A stretch of 64,000 nt of DNA from DAOMFB01 sp963721385. Its GTDB lineage: Bacteria > Acidobacteriota > Thermoanaerobaculia > UBA5066. The translations under genes were made by a program, and so were the position numbers. This document shows positions 1 through 8,073 of the stretch, one piece after another. Positions within the stretch are counted from its first letter, which is position 1. The number at the start of each line of letters is the position of its first letter. The notes under the pieces are model-generated. The model searched no databases and was not told where the DNA came from. It saw only the letters and a list, made by a program, of their open reading frames with translations. Location: contig CAVRJB010000013.1 in the NCBI GenBank assembly GCA_963721385.1, forward strand, positions 620,001 to 684,000, in the 5' to 3' direction.

Positions 1-1398
1 TCCGAGGCGCGCACGGACGAGGAAGAGGTGGAGCGGGATCTGGGCAAAGGCGGGGTCGTAGCGGGCGACGAGGTTCCGCCCGAGGATCGGCTCGGTCTCC
101 CCCGCCGATTCCCGGAACGACGCCGGGTATCTCTCGATCTCCTCCGGAGGAACCCGGACGCCGCCCGTCGAGAAGACGTAATGGAAGCTCGCGGCCTCGG
201 GCGTCAGAACCCCGAGAAGGTTGACCCCGAGCCCGAGCGCGGCGAGGACGGTGGCGACGACGCGGGCCGCGCGGGAGAGGACCGCGGCGCCGGCGGCCGC
301 CGAAAGGAGCGGCAGGAGAGGGACGAGGAAACGCGGACCCCAACCGCACGTCCCGTCCCACGCCCACCACGCCGCGTAAAGGCAGAGCGTGACGAGCGAC
401 GTCCCGACGATGCCGAGCGCCGCGCCGCGCGTCCCGGGCCGGCGGGCGAGTCCCCACAGGCCCCAGGCCGAGATCAGCAGGAGTGGAAAGAAGAAAACGA
501 CCCCCTTGTTCGGGCCGACGAGAAGCCGCCAGAAGCCGTCGAGCACCGGATGGGAAAAGCGCTGGGAACCGTACGACGTGAAGGGCCGGCCGAACCGGAA
601 GATCTCGAACGCCAGCCACGCTCCCACGGGGAGGACCGCGCCCGCCGCCGCGCGGGCGACGAGGCCGACGCGCCGCCCGACGGCGGGACGCCCGTCCGGC
701 CCGAACGCGAGCGGCAGGAGGAGTAACGGCGCGATCACGGCGTTGACCCCCTTCGTCAGCACCGCGTAGCCCGCGAAGAAGCCCGCGGTCATCGCAAGCC
801 GGCCCGCCTTCCCGCCGCCCCCTCCATCCGCCGCGGCCGCCGCGGAAGAAAAGAAGAGCGCCGCCACGAAGGTCAGCGCCTGGAGCGGCTCGGAGAGACC
901 GGTCGCCACGTACGCCCAGAGGGGCGACGCGAGGGCCGTGGCCACGACCGCGAGCCCCTCGCCGAAGCGGTCCGCGCCGAGCCGCCGCGCGAGGAGCCCC
1001 GAGAACGCCGCCGCTCCCGTCACGAGGAGGATCTGGAGGAAGACGAAGAGCGTCTGGGACGAGTGCTCGCCGAAGCGCGCCTCCCACGGCCGCGCGAGCG
1101 CCGCGAGCGGCACCTCGAGGAGCGGCAGCCCCAGGCCGTAGGGCGAAACGGCGTCCCCCGCGGGGCGGGGGACGTTGAAGACCTGCCCGGCGGCGATGCC
1201 GATCTCGCCGAAGCTCGCCAGGGAGACCGCGGTGTAGAGCATCTGTTGCTCGTCCGTGACGGTCCCGAAGGTCCGCTCGTCGGCCGTCAATCCGAGGACG
1301 GCGAAGACCGCGAGCAGGAGAGCGAGGAGAAACCGGTTCCGGGGCGTCAGGCCGAGCGCCGGGACGGGACTGCCCGCCGTCAGGCGTTTCGCCGCCAC
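1..1398 (-). CDS. Polytopic membrane protein, GT39/PMT-like glycosyltransferase candidate (3' end outside window)
   Basis: Reading the minus strand from a GTG at 1398 gives 466 codons with no stop, running off the window edge, so the C-terminus is missing. The N-terminus has a hydrophobic segment (LLALLLAVFAVLGL) followed by an acidic loop (TVTDEQQMLYTA), then many hydrophobic segments with short loops, e.g. around VGPNKGVVFFFPLLLISAWG. An acidic pair in the first extracytoplasmic loop is typical of GT-C enzymes that use polyprenyl-phosphate sugars, so transfer of a lipid-linked sugar is plausible but not proven. The start overlaps the end of the LOG gene by 19 bp, which suggests translational coupling. 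It could instead be a membrane protein of unknown function. Confidence 0.7.
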   Translation of the reverse strand, partial: MAAKRLTAGSPVPALGLTPRNRFLLALLLAVFAVLGLTADERTFGTVTDEQQMLYTAVSLASFGEIGIAAGQVFNVPRPAGDAVSPYGLGLPLLEVPLAALARPWEARFGEHSSQTLFVFLQILLVTGAAAFSGLLARRLGADRFGEGLAVVATALASPLWAYVATGLSEPLQALTFVAALFFSSAAAAADGGGGGKAGRLAMTAGFFAGYAVLTKGVNAVIAPLLLLPLAFGPDGRPAVGRRVGLVARAAAGAVLPVGAWLAFEIFRFGRPFTSYGSQRFSHPVLDGFWRLLVGPNKGVVFFFPLLLISAWGLWGLARRPGTRGAALGIVGTSLVTLCLYAAWWAWDGTCGWGPRFLVPLLPLLSAAAGAAVLSRAARVVATVLAALGLGVNLLGVLTPEAASFHYVFSTGGVRVPPEEIERYPASFRESAGETEPILGRNLVARYDPAFAQIPLHLFLVRARLG

Positions 1399-1982
1399 GT
1401 GCCCGATCCGGGAGCCGGCGAGCCGGCGGCGTCCGAGAGCGCCCGCCGCACCGCCCCGTCGGCGGTCGTCTCCACGGCGAAGTGCTCCTCCGGGTCGCGG
1501 ATGAAGCGTTCCTCGGCCATCCGCGCGACCATGAGGAGGAGCGGGTCCCAGAAGCCCGAGCCGTTGAGGAGAACGACGGGCCGCCCGTGGTGCCCGAGCT
1601 GCCGCCAGGTGACGATCTCGAAGAACTCGTCGAGCGTGCCGAAGCCCCCCGCGAGCGCGACGAAGCCCGCCGCCGCGTCGGCTATCCGCGCCTTCCGCTC
1701 GTGCATCGTGGCGACGACGTCGAGCCGCGTCACGCCCGGGTGCGAGATCTCGCGCTTGGCCATGCCGGCCGGGATGACGCCGTAGACGGGCGCCCCCTCC
1801 TCGAGCACCGCATCGGCGAGGACACCCATCAACCCCACGCGCCCCCCGCCGTAGACGAGCCCCGCCCCCGCCCGCGCGATCGCGCGCCCGACGGCGGCCG
1901 CGTCCTCGGCGTGCCGCGTCGAGATGCCGGCGTGCGACCCGCAGAAGACCGCCACGAGGGGTTTCTCGAAGAGGGCGCTCAT
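1380..1982 (-). CDS. LOG family protein (TIGR00730-type, cytokinin-activating phosphoribohydrolase fold)
   Basis: 200 aa, the usual length for the LOG family. The N-terminus VAVFCGSHAGI, the segment GLVYGGGRVGLMG and the MHERKARI block match LOG proteins, which cleave ribose 5-phosphate from nucleoside monophosphates. The signature normally written PGGxGTxxE reads AGGFGTLDE here, so the leading Pro is Ala while the Gly-rich core and Glu remain. ATG at 1982 is 47 bp from the divergent NUDIX gene. The role in bacteria of this type is usually nucleotide salvage or is unknown; the plant-hormone name is only by homology. Confidence 0.9.
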   Translation of the reverse strand: MSALFEKPLVAVFCGSHAGISTRHAEDAAAVGRAIARAGAGLVYGGGRVGLMGVLADAVLEEGAPVYGVIPAGMAKREISHPGVTRLDVVATMHERKARIADAAAGFVALAGGFGTLDEFFEIVTWRQLGHHGRPVVLLNGSGFWDPLLLMVARMAEERFIRDPEEHFAVETTADGAVRRALSDAAGSPAPGSGTWRRNA

Positions 1983-2029
1983 GGCGGCGCATCATGCCGC
2001 AAAGGGCGGGAGGCTGCTAAGGTCGCGCC

Positions 2030-2599
2030 GTGCTCGCCGACGACCCTTTCCGCACCCGGCTCGCCGACGCCCTTCGGGCGCACGCGCCCGAGGGAGACGA
2101 GGAAGCGCGGGACGTCGCGGCGACGCTCGCCCTCGTCTCCGGCGAGCCGGCCTGCTTCTCCCGCTCGTTCTTCACGCCGGGCCACGTCACCGGGAGCGCC
2201 TTCATCGTCTGCGCCGGATCGGGGCGCGTCCTCCTCCACCATCACCGCCGGCTCGACGCGTGGCTCCAGATGGGCGGGCACGACGACGGCGAGCGCGACG
2301 CGGCGGCGACGGCGCTCCGCGAAGCGCACGAGGAGTCGGGACTCCCGGACCTCGCGTTCCTCTCTCCCGCGATCCTCGACGTCGACGTCCACCCGATCCC
2401 GGCCGGCAAGGGCGAGCCGCCCCACCTCCACCACGACGTCCGCTACGCCCTCGTGACGCGGACGCCCGGGGCGATCCGGCGCGACGAGGCCGAGTCGATC
2501 GACCTCCGCTGGTTCTCGCTCGAGGAGGCCTCCGCGGCGATGGGAGAGACAGGCGCGACCCGCGCGCTCGCGAAGATCCGGAGGCTCCTCGCCCTCTGA
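2030..2599 (+). CDS. NUDIX hydrolase
   Basis: 189 aa starting at GTG. The NUDIX box is visible at about residues 83-106: GGHDDGE followed by REAHEESGL, with the metal-binding REx2EE. The first acidic position is shifted by one residue relative to MutT (Glu then Arg), as in the NUDIX subgroup with a GGHxDGD-type box. Substrate cannot be read from the sequence; these enzymes hydrolyse nucleoside diphosphates linked to another group. It stands alone, divergent from the LOG gene and convergent with the acyl-CoA synthetase whose stop is 6 bp away. Confidence 0.9.
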   Translation: MLADDPFRTRLADALRAHAPEGDEEARDVAATLALVSGEPACFSRSFFTPGHVTGSAFIVCAGSGRVLLHHHRRLDAWLQMGGHDDGERDAAATALREAHEESGLPDLAFLSPAILDVDVHPIPAGKGEPPHLHHDVRYALVTRTPGAIRRDEAESIDLRWFSLEEASAAMGETGATRALAKIRRLLAL

Positions 2600-2605
2600 G
2601 GGGAC

Positions 2606-4444
2606 TCAGCCCCGCTCGGGGAACTCGCCGGAGGCGCCCTCGGCCTCGGCGTACATCCGGTCGATGACCTCGCGGTACTTCTCGTCGACGACGCGGCGCT
2701 TGACCTTCATCGTCGGCGTCAACTCGCCCCCCTCGATCGAGAAGTCCTCGGTCAGGAGCGTGAACGCGCGGATCTGCCGCTCGTGGGGCTCGTCGCCGTT
2801 GACGATGTCGATGGCCTGCTTGATCAGCGCGCGGACCTTCGGCTGCGTCACGAGCTCCGCGTGGGACTTGAACGGCACGTCGTTCTCCCCGGCCCAGACC
2901 TCCAGCCGGTCGAAATTCGGGACGAGGAGCGCCGACAGGAACTTCCGCCGGTTGCCCACGAGGGCCGCCAGGGAGATGTAACGCACCATCTTCAGCGCGG
3001 CCTCTATGGGGGCGGGCGCCACGTTCTTCCCGTAGGCGTTGACGATGATCTCCTTCTTCCGGTCGGTCAGCGTCAGGTACCCCTCGACGTCGACGTGGCC
3101 GATGTCGCCGGTCAGGAACCAGCCATCCCGGTCGAAAACGCCCGCCGTCTCGTCCTCCTTCCGCCAGTAGCCTCCCGCCATGACGCTCGGCCCTTTTGCG
3201 AGGACCTCGCCGTCGCCCGCGAGCTTCAGGTGGACTCCGGGGATCGGCCGCCCCACCGTGCCGAGGCGCCACTCGCCCGGCCGGTTGCAGGTGAGGACGG
3301 GACTCGTCTCCGTCAGGCCGTACCCCTCGTAGACCTTCACGCCCGCCGTCCAGAAGAACTCGGCGACCTCCTCGGCGAGCGGCGCGCCGCCCGAGATGGC
3401 GAAGCGGAAGCGCCCTCCGAGGCGCGCGCGGATCTTTCCGAAGACGAGCCGGTCCGCGATCGCCGCGCGGAGCCGGACGCCGAAGGGAGGGAGCTCGCCC
3501 CGCTGCTCGGCCGCAAGGCGCTGCCGCCCGGCCCCGACGCCCCACCGGAAGATCGCGCGCCGGATCGCCGGCGCCTGCTCCACCGCGCCCTGGACGCGGG
3601 CGAGAATTTTTTCGTAGACGCGCGGGACGGCGGCGAAGCAGTGGGGCTTTACCTCCTGAAAGCTCTCGGAGAGCCGGTCGATCGACTCCGCGTACGCGAT
3701 CGTCGTCGCGCGGGAGAAGTAGAGGTAGTCGACCATCCGCTCGAAGACGTGGGAAAGCGGCAGGAACGAGAGCGCCACGTCGTCGGGCCCGACGTCGAAG
3801 AGCGTCGAGCAGGTCGCCACGTTCGCCACGACGTTCCCATGCGTCAGGACGGCGCCCTTCGGCTCGCCCGTCGTCCCGGACGTGTAGATCATCGTCGCCC
3901 AGTCGCTCCCGTCGACGGCGGCGGCGCGCTCCTCGAAGGCGTTCTCGTCGATCCCGAGAACGGCAAGGCCCTTCCGGACGACCGTCTGAAGCGGGGTCGC
4001 CTTCTCCTGGCTCCACGGCGCCGGCTCCATGACGAGGATGTGACGCAGGTGCTTGCACCGTTCCCGCACGTCGAGGACCTTCTGGAGCTCGACGGCGTTC
4101 GAGACGACGACGACCTTCGCCATCGAGTCCTTCAGGATGTACTCGACCTGAGGGGCGAGGTATGAGGTGTAGATCGGCACCGTAAGGGCGCCGAGGGCCA
4201 GCGTCGCGAAGTCGGTCATGGGCCACTCGGGCCGGTTCTCCGACAGGATGGCCACGCGGTCATCCCGGTCGACGCCGAGGAGGGCGAGCCCTAGCGCGAG
4301 CCCGCGCGTTGCCTGCGCAAACTCCTCGGCCGAGACGTTCGTCCAGACGCCGTCCCTCTTCGTGACGAGGAGGTTCGCCTTCCCGCTCGCCGCGGCATGA
4401 CGGAAGTAATCGAGAAGCGTCGTGGCCGGCAGCGCGTCGTTCAC
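2606..4444 (-). CDS. Long-chain acyl-CoA synthetase (AMP-forming, FAA1/FadD15 type)
   Basis: 612 aa if the GTG at 4444 is used, a start that leaves 26 bp after the serA stop; no clear Shine-Dalgarno is seen, so the start is the least certain point. Adenylate-forming motifs are all present: P-loop YTSGTTGEPKG near residue 185, GYGLTETSPV near 378, and TGDIGHVDVEGYL followed by DRKKEIIVNAYGKN near 448-475. The family activates fatty acids with ATP and CoA for beta-oxidation or lipid synthesis. Last gene of the minus-strand operon LolA-like / DUF1015 / SerA / this gene. Length and the C-terminal half fit the eukaryote-like long-chain ligases common in Acidobacteriota and Actinobacteria. Confidence 0.9.
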   Translation of the reverse strand: MNDALPATTLLDYFRHAAASGKANLLVTKRDGVWTNVSAEEFAQATRGLALGLALLGVDRDDRVAILSENRPEWPMTDFATLALGALTVPIYTSYLAPQVEYILKDSMAKVVVVSNAVELQKVLDVRERCKHLRHILVMEPAPWSQEKATPLQTVVRKGLAVLGIDENAFEERAAAVDGSDWATMIYTSGTTGEPKGAVLTHGNVVANVATCSTLFDVGPDDVALSFLPLSHVFERMVDYLYFSRATTIAYAESIDRLSESFQEVKPHCFAAVPRVYEKILARVQGAVEQAPAIRRAIFRWGVGAGRQRLAAEQRGELPPFGVRLRAAIADRLVFGKIRARLGGRFRFAISGGAPLAEEVAEFFWTAGVKVYEGYGLTETSPVLTCNRPGEWRLGTVGRPIPGVHLKLAGDGEVLAKGPSVMAGGYWRKEDETAGVFDRDGWFLTGDIGHVDVEGYLTLTDRKKEIIVNAYGKNVAPAPIEAALKMVRYISLAALVGNRRKFLSALLVPNFDRLEVWAGENDVPFKSHAELVTQPKVRALIKQAIDIVNGDEPHERQIRAFTLLTEDFSIEGGELTPTMKVKRRVVDEKYREVIDRMYAEAEGASGEFPERG

Positions 4445-4470
4445 GGAGTTTCGCCCGATTATGCCGGGTT

Positions 4471-5676
4471 TCAGACCGGCGTCACCGTCACGGAAAAGAC
4501 ATCGGGGCTCCCCGCCTCGAGGCGGCGGAGGACCTCCTCGTCCGGGGCTTTGCTGATCTGGATCCGGGCGCACGCCCCCTCGGCGCCCGCAAAGACGACG
4601 TTCTCGGTCTGCTCGACGTTGATGCCGGCGGCCGAGAGGACCCCGAAGATGTGCGCGAGGACCCCCACGCGGTCGCGGTGCCGCACCGACAGGAGGTGCG
4701 TGGCCGGCGTCCGGTCGGAGAAGTTGACGGCATTCGGCACCTCCCCGGTCGAGACAAACGCCGCGACGATCCGGACCGTCTCGGCCGCGATCGCGTTCTG
4801 AGCCTGCTCGGTCGAGGCGCCGACGTGGTGCGTGCCCACCACGCCCGGGCTCTTCACGACGGCATCCTCGAAGGGACCGCTCCCGCCGGCCGGCTCCTTC
4901 TCGAAGACGTCCAGCCCGGCGCGAATTCCCTTCCCGGCAATCGCCTTCTCGAGGGCCGCCTGCTGCACGACCTCGCCCCGGCTCGTGTTGACGAAGAAGG
5001 CCCCCGGCCGCATCGCGTCGAAGAACGCTTCGTCGAAGAGCCCCCTCGTCTCCTTCGTCAGGGCGAGGTGGACGCTGACGACGTCGCTCTCCCGCGCCAG
5101 ATCGAGGAGGGACGCGGCCCGGGCAACCCCGTGCCGCGCCGCGGCGTAGACGTCGAGGGAGCGGCTCCACGCCACCACGTGCATTCCGAAGACCTTGCCG
5201 CGCGCCGCGACCTCCTGGCCGATGGAGCCGAGGCCGGCGACCCCGAGCGTCCGTCCGGCAAGCCCCTTCGCCTTCCCGTACTCGGTCTTGTTCCAGACAC
5301 CCGCGCGGAGATCGGCGGCCTGCTCGGGAATCCGGCGGTCGAGCGCGAGGATGAGCCCCCACGCGAGCTCGGCGACGGCGACGGAGTTCTTCCCGGGGCA
5401 GTTGGAGACGGCGATCGCCCGGGCCGAGGCCGCCGCGAGGTCGATCGTGTTGACGCCGGCGCCCGCGCGGACGATCAGGGCGAGGCCCGGAGCCGTTTCG
5501 ATCTCCTTCGCCGTCACCTTCGTCGAGCGGACCACGAGAACTTCGGCGCGCGTCTCGAGGAGGCGCCGCGCGAGCGCCTCCCCTTCCAGCTTCGGCTCGT
5601 AAAAGACCTCGCAGCCGATCTCCGAGAGCCCCTTCAGCCCCGCTTCCTCGAACTTGTCCGCGACGAGGACGTTCAT
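4471..5676 (-). CDS. serA: D-3-phosphoglycerate dehydrogenase with ACT domain
   Basis: 401 aa from ATG 5676. Oxidises 3-phosphoglycerate to 3-phosphohydroxypyruvate, the first step of serine synthesis. Visible features: catalytic Arg in VRAGAGVNTID (about residue 69), the NAD-binding GLGSIG (about 149), Glu in DVFEKEP and His in THHVGAS (about 280). Residues 325-401 form an ACT domain (RDRVGVLAHIFGVLSAAGINV), which in this family mediates serine feedback or assembly. The start is 2 bp after the DUF1015 stop, so both are surely cotranscribed. A second, shorter hydroxyacid dehydrogenase lies at 17679-18599; this one is the better SerA because it keeps the catalytic Glu and the ACT domain. Confidence 0.92.
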   Translation of the reverse strand: MNVLVADKFEEAGLKGLSEIGCEVFYEPKLEGEALARRLLETRAEVLVVRSTKVTAKEIETAPGLALIVRAGAGVNTIDLAAASARAIAVSNCPGKNSVAVAELAWGLILALDRRIPEQAADLRAGVWNKTEYGKAKGLAGRTLGVAGLGSIGQEVAARGKVFGMHVVAWSRSLDVYAAARHGVARAASLLDLARESDVVSVHLALTKETRGLFDEAFFDAMRPGAFFVNTSRGEVVQQAALEKAIAGKGIRAGLDVFEKEPAGGSGPFEDAVVKSPGVVGTHHVGASTEQAQNAIAAETVRIVAAFVSTGEVPNAVNFSDRTPATHLLSVRHRDRVGVLAHIFGVLSAAGINVEQTENVVFAGAEGACARIQISKAPDEEVLRRLEAGSPDVFSVTVTPV

Positions 5677-5678
5677 CT

Positions 5679-6908
5679 TCAAAATCGATGGACGAACAAC
5701 CCCGAACGAAGCTTCGGCTCGAACCAGGTCGACTTCGGGGGCATCGTGGCGCCGGCGTCGGCGATCGCGAGCAGCTCGGCGAGCGTCGTCGGGAACATCG
5801 AGAACGCCACGGCCGCCCGCCCCGACGTCACGCGCTCCTCGAGCTCCTTCGTCCCGCGGATGCCGCCGACGAAGTCGATCCGCTTGTCGGTCCGGGGGTC
5901 CCCGATGCCGAGGATTGGCGCGAGGAGCCGGTCCTGCAGGACCGAGACGTCGAGCGAGCCGATCGGGTCCGAGAGGTCGAAGGGCTCGATCGGCGAGAGG
6001 CCGCACCACGACCCGGAGAAGAACATCCGCACGTCGCCCTTCGTCCCGGGCTCGGGGCCCGTGCCGTGGCGGATCCGGAACGCGCCGTTGACCGCCGCGA
6101 GGAACTCGCCGGGTGACTTGCCGCCGAGGTCCTTCACGACGCGGTTGTACGGCAGGATCGCCAGCTCCCGGTCGGGGAAGATCGTGGCCGGGAACCAGTT
6201 CACCGGGTGGTCGGGAGCCAGGACCGGATTCTCCGCCCGGAGGGCGGCCCGGGCGCGGGAGGCCGAGGCGCACCGGTGATGTCCGTCGGCGACGTAGATC
6301 GCCGGCACCTTTGCAAACGCCCGGACGAAGAAATCGTCGTCGGCGACGGGCACGAGCCAGAGCGTGTGGCGGACGCCGTCCGGCGCCTCGAAGTCGTACT
6401 CCGGAGCGCCCGCCGTGACTTCGGCCACCTTCGCATCGATGGCGGAGACGGCGCGGTACGTCAGGAAGACGGGCTCGGCATGCGCCGACTGGGTGACGAG
6501 GTGCTTCACCCGGTCGTTCTCCTTGTCGGGGCGCGTCTTCTCGTGCTTCCTGATGACGTCGCGGTCGTAGTCGTCGACCGAGCAGCCGGCCACGAGCCCG
6601 TCCTGCTTCCGGCCGCGCCAGGTCTGGCGGTAGACGAAGAGGCGCGGGACGGGGTCCTCACGGAGCGTTCCGTCGGCGTAGAAGCGGTCGAGGTTCTCGC
6701 GCCCCTTGCGGTAGACGGCGTCGGCATGGGGGTCGGTGCCGTCGGGAAGGTCGATCTCGGGGCGGCAGACGTGGAGGAAAGAGACGGGGTTTCCGGCCGC
6801 AAGCTCGCGAGCCTCGCGAGTGTCGACGACGTCGTAAGGGACGGACGCCACCCTTGCGGCGAGCGCCTTCGGCGGGCGGCCGCACGGAATCGGTCTGATC
6901 TGGGTCAT
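5679..6908 (-). CDS. DUF1015 family protein
   Basis: 409 aa, full length for DUF1015 (PF06245). The signature ADGHHR is at about residue 208, and the N-terminal PYDVVDTREARELA block is typical. Biochemical function is not something I can state. It sits 2 bp upstream of serA, and DUF1015 genes are often found beside serine-biosynthesis genes in anaerobic bacteria (from memory), so a role linked to 3-phosphoglycerate or serine metabolism is reasonable inference. Start ATG 6908 lies 25 bp after the LolA-like stop. Confidence 0.88.
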   Translation of the reverse strand: MTQIRPIPCGRPPKALAARVASVPYDVVDTREARELAAGNPVSFLHVCRPEIDLPDGTDPHADAVYRKGRENLDRFYADGTLREDPVPRLFVYRQTWRGRKQDGLVAGCSVDDYDRDVIRKHEKTRPDKENDRVKHLVTQSAHAEPVFLTYRAVSAIDAKVAEVTAGAPEYDFEAPDGVRHTLWLVPVADDDFFVRAFAKVPAIYVADGHHRCASASRARAALRAENPVLAPDHPVNWFPATIFPDRELAILPYNRVVKDLGGKSPGEFLAAVNGAFRIRHGTGPEPGTKGDVRMFFSGSWCGLSPIEPFDLSDPIGSLDVSVLQDRLLAPILGIGDPRTDKRIDFVGGIRGTKELEERVTSGRAAVAFSMFPTTLAELLAIADAGATMPPKSTWFEPKLRSGLFVHRF

Positions 6909-6933
6909 GGCCCGGCGAGCTTATCAGCCCGCT

Positions 6934-7689
6934 TCACCGGCTCGGGGCGGATGTGGCGGCCGGCTTCGGCTCCGGCATCCGGAAAAGAGCCGGGTCGATC
7001 GGGACGTCGAACTCCACCGTCTTCAGCGTGATCTTCTGGCTCCCGGTCCCCTCCTTCGGCCGGCTCTCCGTGACGAACGGGACCTTTCTCCCGCCGACGT
7101 CCCGATAGTCGGTAAGCGTCGTCACCCAGACGGCGGGCTTTCCCTGGACCGTCCGCTCGGACTCCTCCCGGGCCTCGAGGAACGTCGCCGCGTCGAGCCA
7201 CATCGTCTTCGAGGCCCCGCTCTTCTTCCTGATCCTGAGCTTCCAGGCGTCGACCCCGTCGACGGTCTCCCGCCCGAGGAGCTCGACCGTGAGGCCCTTC
7301 GCCTTCCAGTCGACGAGCTCTCCTTCGACATCCGCCTGCTCTTCCATCGACGCCAGGTCTTCGCCCGTCATCAGCTCGGCCTCGACCTTTCCCGGGGAGG
7401 GCGTGACCTGCCACGCGACGCGGCCGTCGTACGCCTGAACCGCCGTCCTTCCCTGGAGGGTGTATTCGGTCCGGACCATCCTCGGTCGCCGGAACTCCAT
7501 TGAGATGCCGGCCTCCGTCCCCGGCCCAAGCGTCAGCGTCCCGCTCATCCGGACCGACTGGATCGACTTCAGCTTTTCCAGGCCGCCGCGGGCCTGGAGG
7601 TTCTTCGCGACGACCTGTTCGACGGTCTCGGCCCAGGGGGCCGGCGCGGTGGCGAGAAACGCCGCAACGAGGGCAATTCCGGGATTCAT
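6934..7689 (-). CDS. Periplasmic LolA/LolB-fold protein (outer membrane lipoprotein-sorting type)
   Basis: 251 aa with a signal peptide (hydrophobic to about residue 18, then PAPWAET). The start ATG 7689 is supported by a strong Shine-Dalgarno GGAGGAAC. The body shows the pattern of LolA-like beta sheets: LKSIQSVRMSGTLTL, EFRRPRMVRTEYTLQG, VQAYDGRVAWQVTP and a C-terminal DVPIDPALFRMPEP, the last common in outer-membrane lipoprotein-sorting protein homologues. Likely binds a lipid or lipoprotein in the periplasm. First gene of the operon ending at 2606; its link to serine synthesis is not obvious. Confidence 0.75.
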   Translation of the reverse strand: MNPGIALVAAFLATAPAPWAETVEQVVAKNLQARGGLEKLKSIQSVRMSGTLTLGPGTEAGISMEFRRPRMVRTEYTLQGRTAVQAYDGRVAWQVTPSPGKVEAELMTGEDLASMEEQADVEGELVDWKAKGLTVELLGRETVDGVDAWKLRIRKKSGASKTMWLDAATFLEAREESERTVQGKPAVWVTTLTDYRDVGGRKVPFVTESRPKEGTGSQKITLKTVEFDVPIDPALFRMPEPKPAATSAPSR

Positions 7690-7784
7690 CCGTTCCTCCT
7701 CTGCCCCGGGGGCAGCCCGGGGGTCCCCCCCATGCTAGACTTTTCGAGGCACCGGACTTGTTCGGTCGTGAAAGGATCTGGGGA

Positions 7785-8030
7785 ATGAAGCTCTACGTCG
7801 GAAACCTCTCTTATGCCGTGAACGACTCCTCTCTGCACGCTCTGTTCGAGGCTTACGGGGCCGTCCAGTCCGCCACCGTGGTCGTCGACCGAGACTCCGG
7901 CCGCTCGAAGGGCTTCGGGTTCGTCGAGATGTCGGACGACGACGCCAAGAAGGCCATGCAGGCCCTCAATGGCCAGCAGCACGATGGCCGGACCATTCGG
8001 GTCAACGAAGCGCGGCCGAAGAACCCCTGA
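7785..8030 (+). CDS. RRM-type RNA-binding protein
   Basis: 81 aa, a single RNA recognition motif. RNP2 is LYVGNL at residues 3-8 and RNP1 is KGFGFVEM near residue 45. AAAGGA lies 8 bases before ATG 7785. Bacterial single-RRM proteins of this size bind single-stranded RNA and are often cold-inducible; the target here is unknown. It is 43 bp upstream of the amidohydrolase gene and may share a transcript. Confidence 0.92.
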   Translation: MKLYVGNLSYAVNDSSLHALFEAYGAVQSATVVVDRDSGRSKGFGFVEMSDDDAKKAMQALNGQQHDGRTIRVNEARPKNP

Positions 8031-8073
8031 CGGCCTCGCGCTCCCGGACTTCCGGGCGCGCCGCTCTCATCAG

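Noticed and set aside
2030..2599. NUDIX box judged defective because the first acidic residue is shifted
   Set aside because: The spacing from GG to RE is the same as in MutT and the GGHxDG form is known in a NUDIX subgroup, so it is probably active.
2783..4165. Long plus-strand open frame (about 460 codons) opposite the acyl-CoA synthetase
   Set aside because: Composition is Arg/Pro/Asp-rich with no family motif; it is a shadow of the high-GC third-codon bias of the real minus-strand gene. Many similar long frames exist (e.g. 33978-36143, 44263-46431, 18812-20863).
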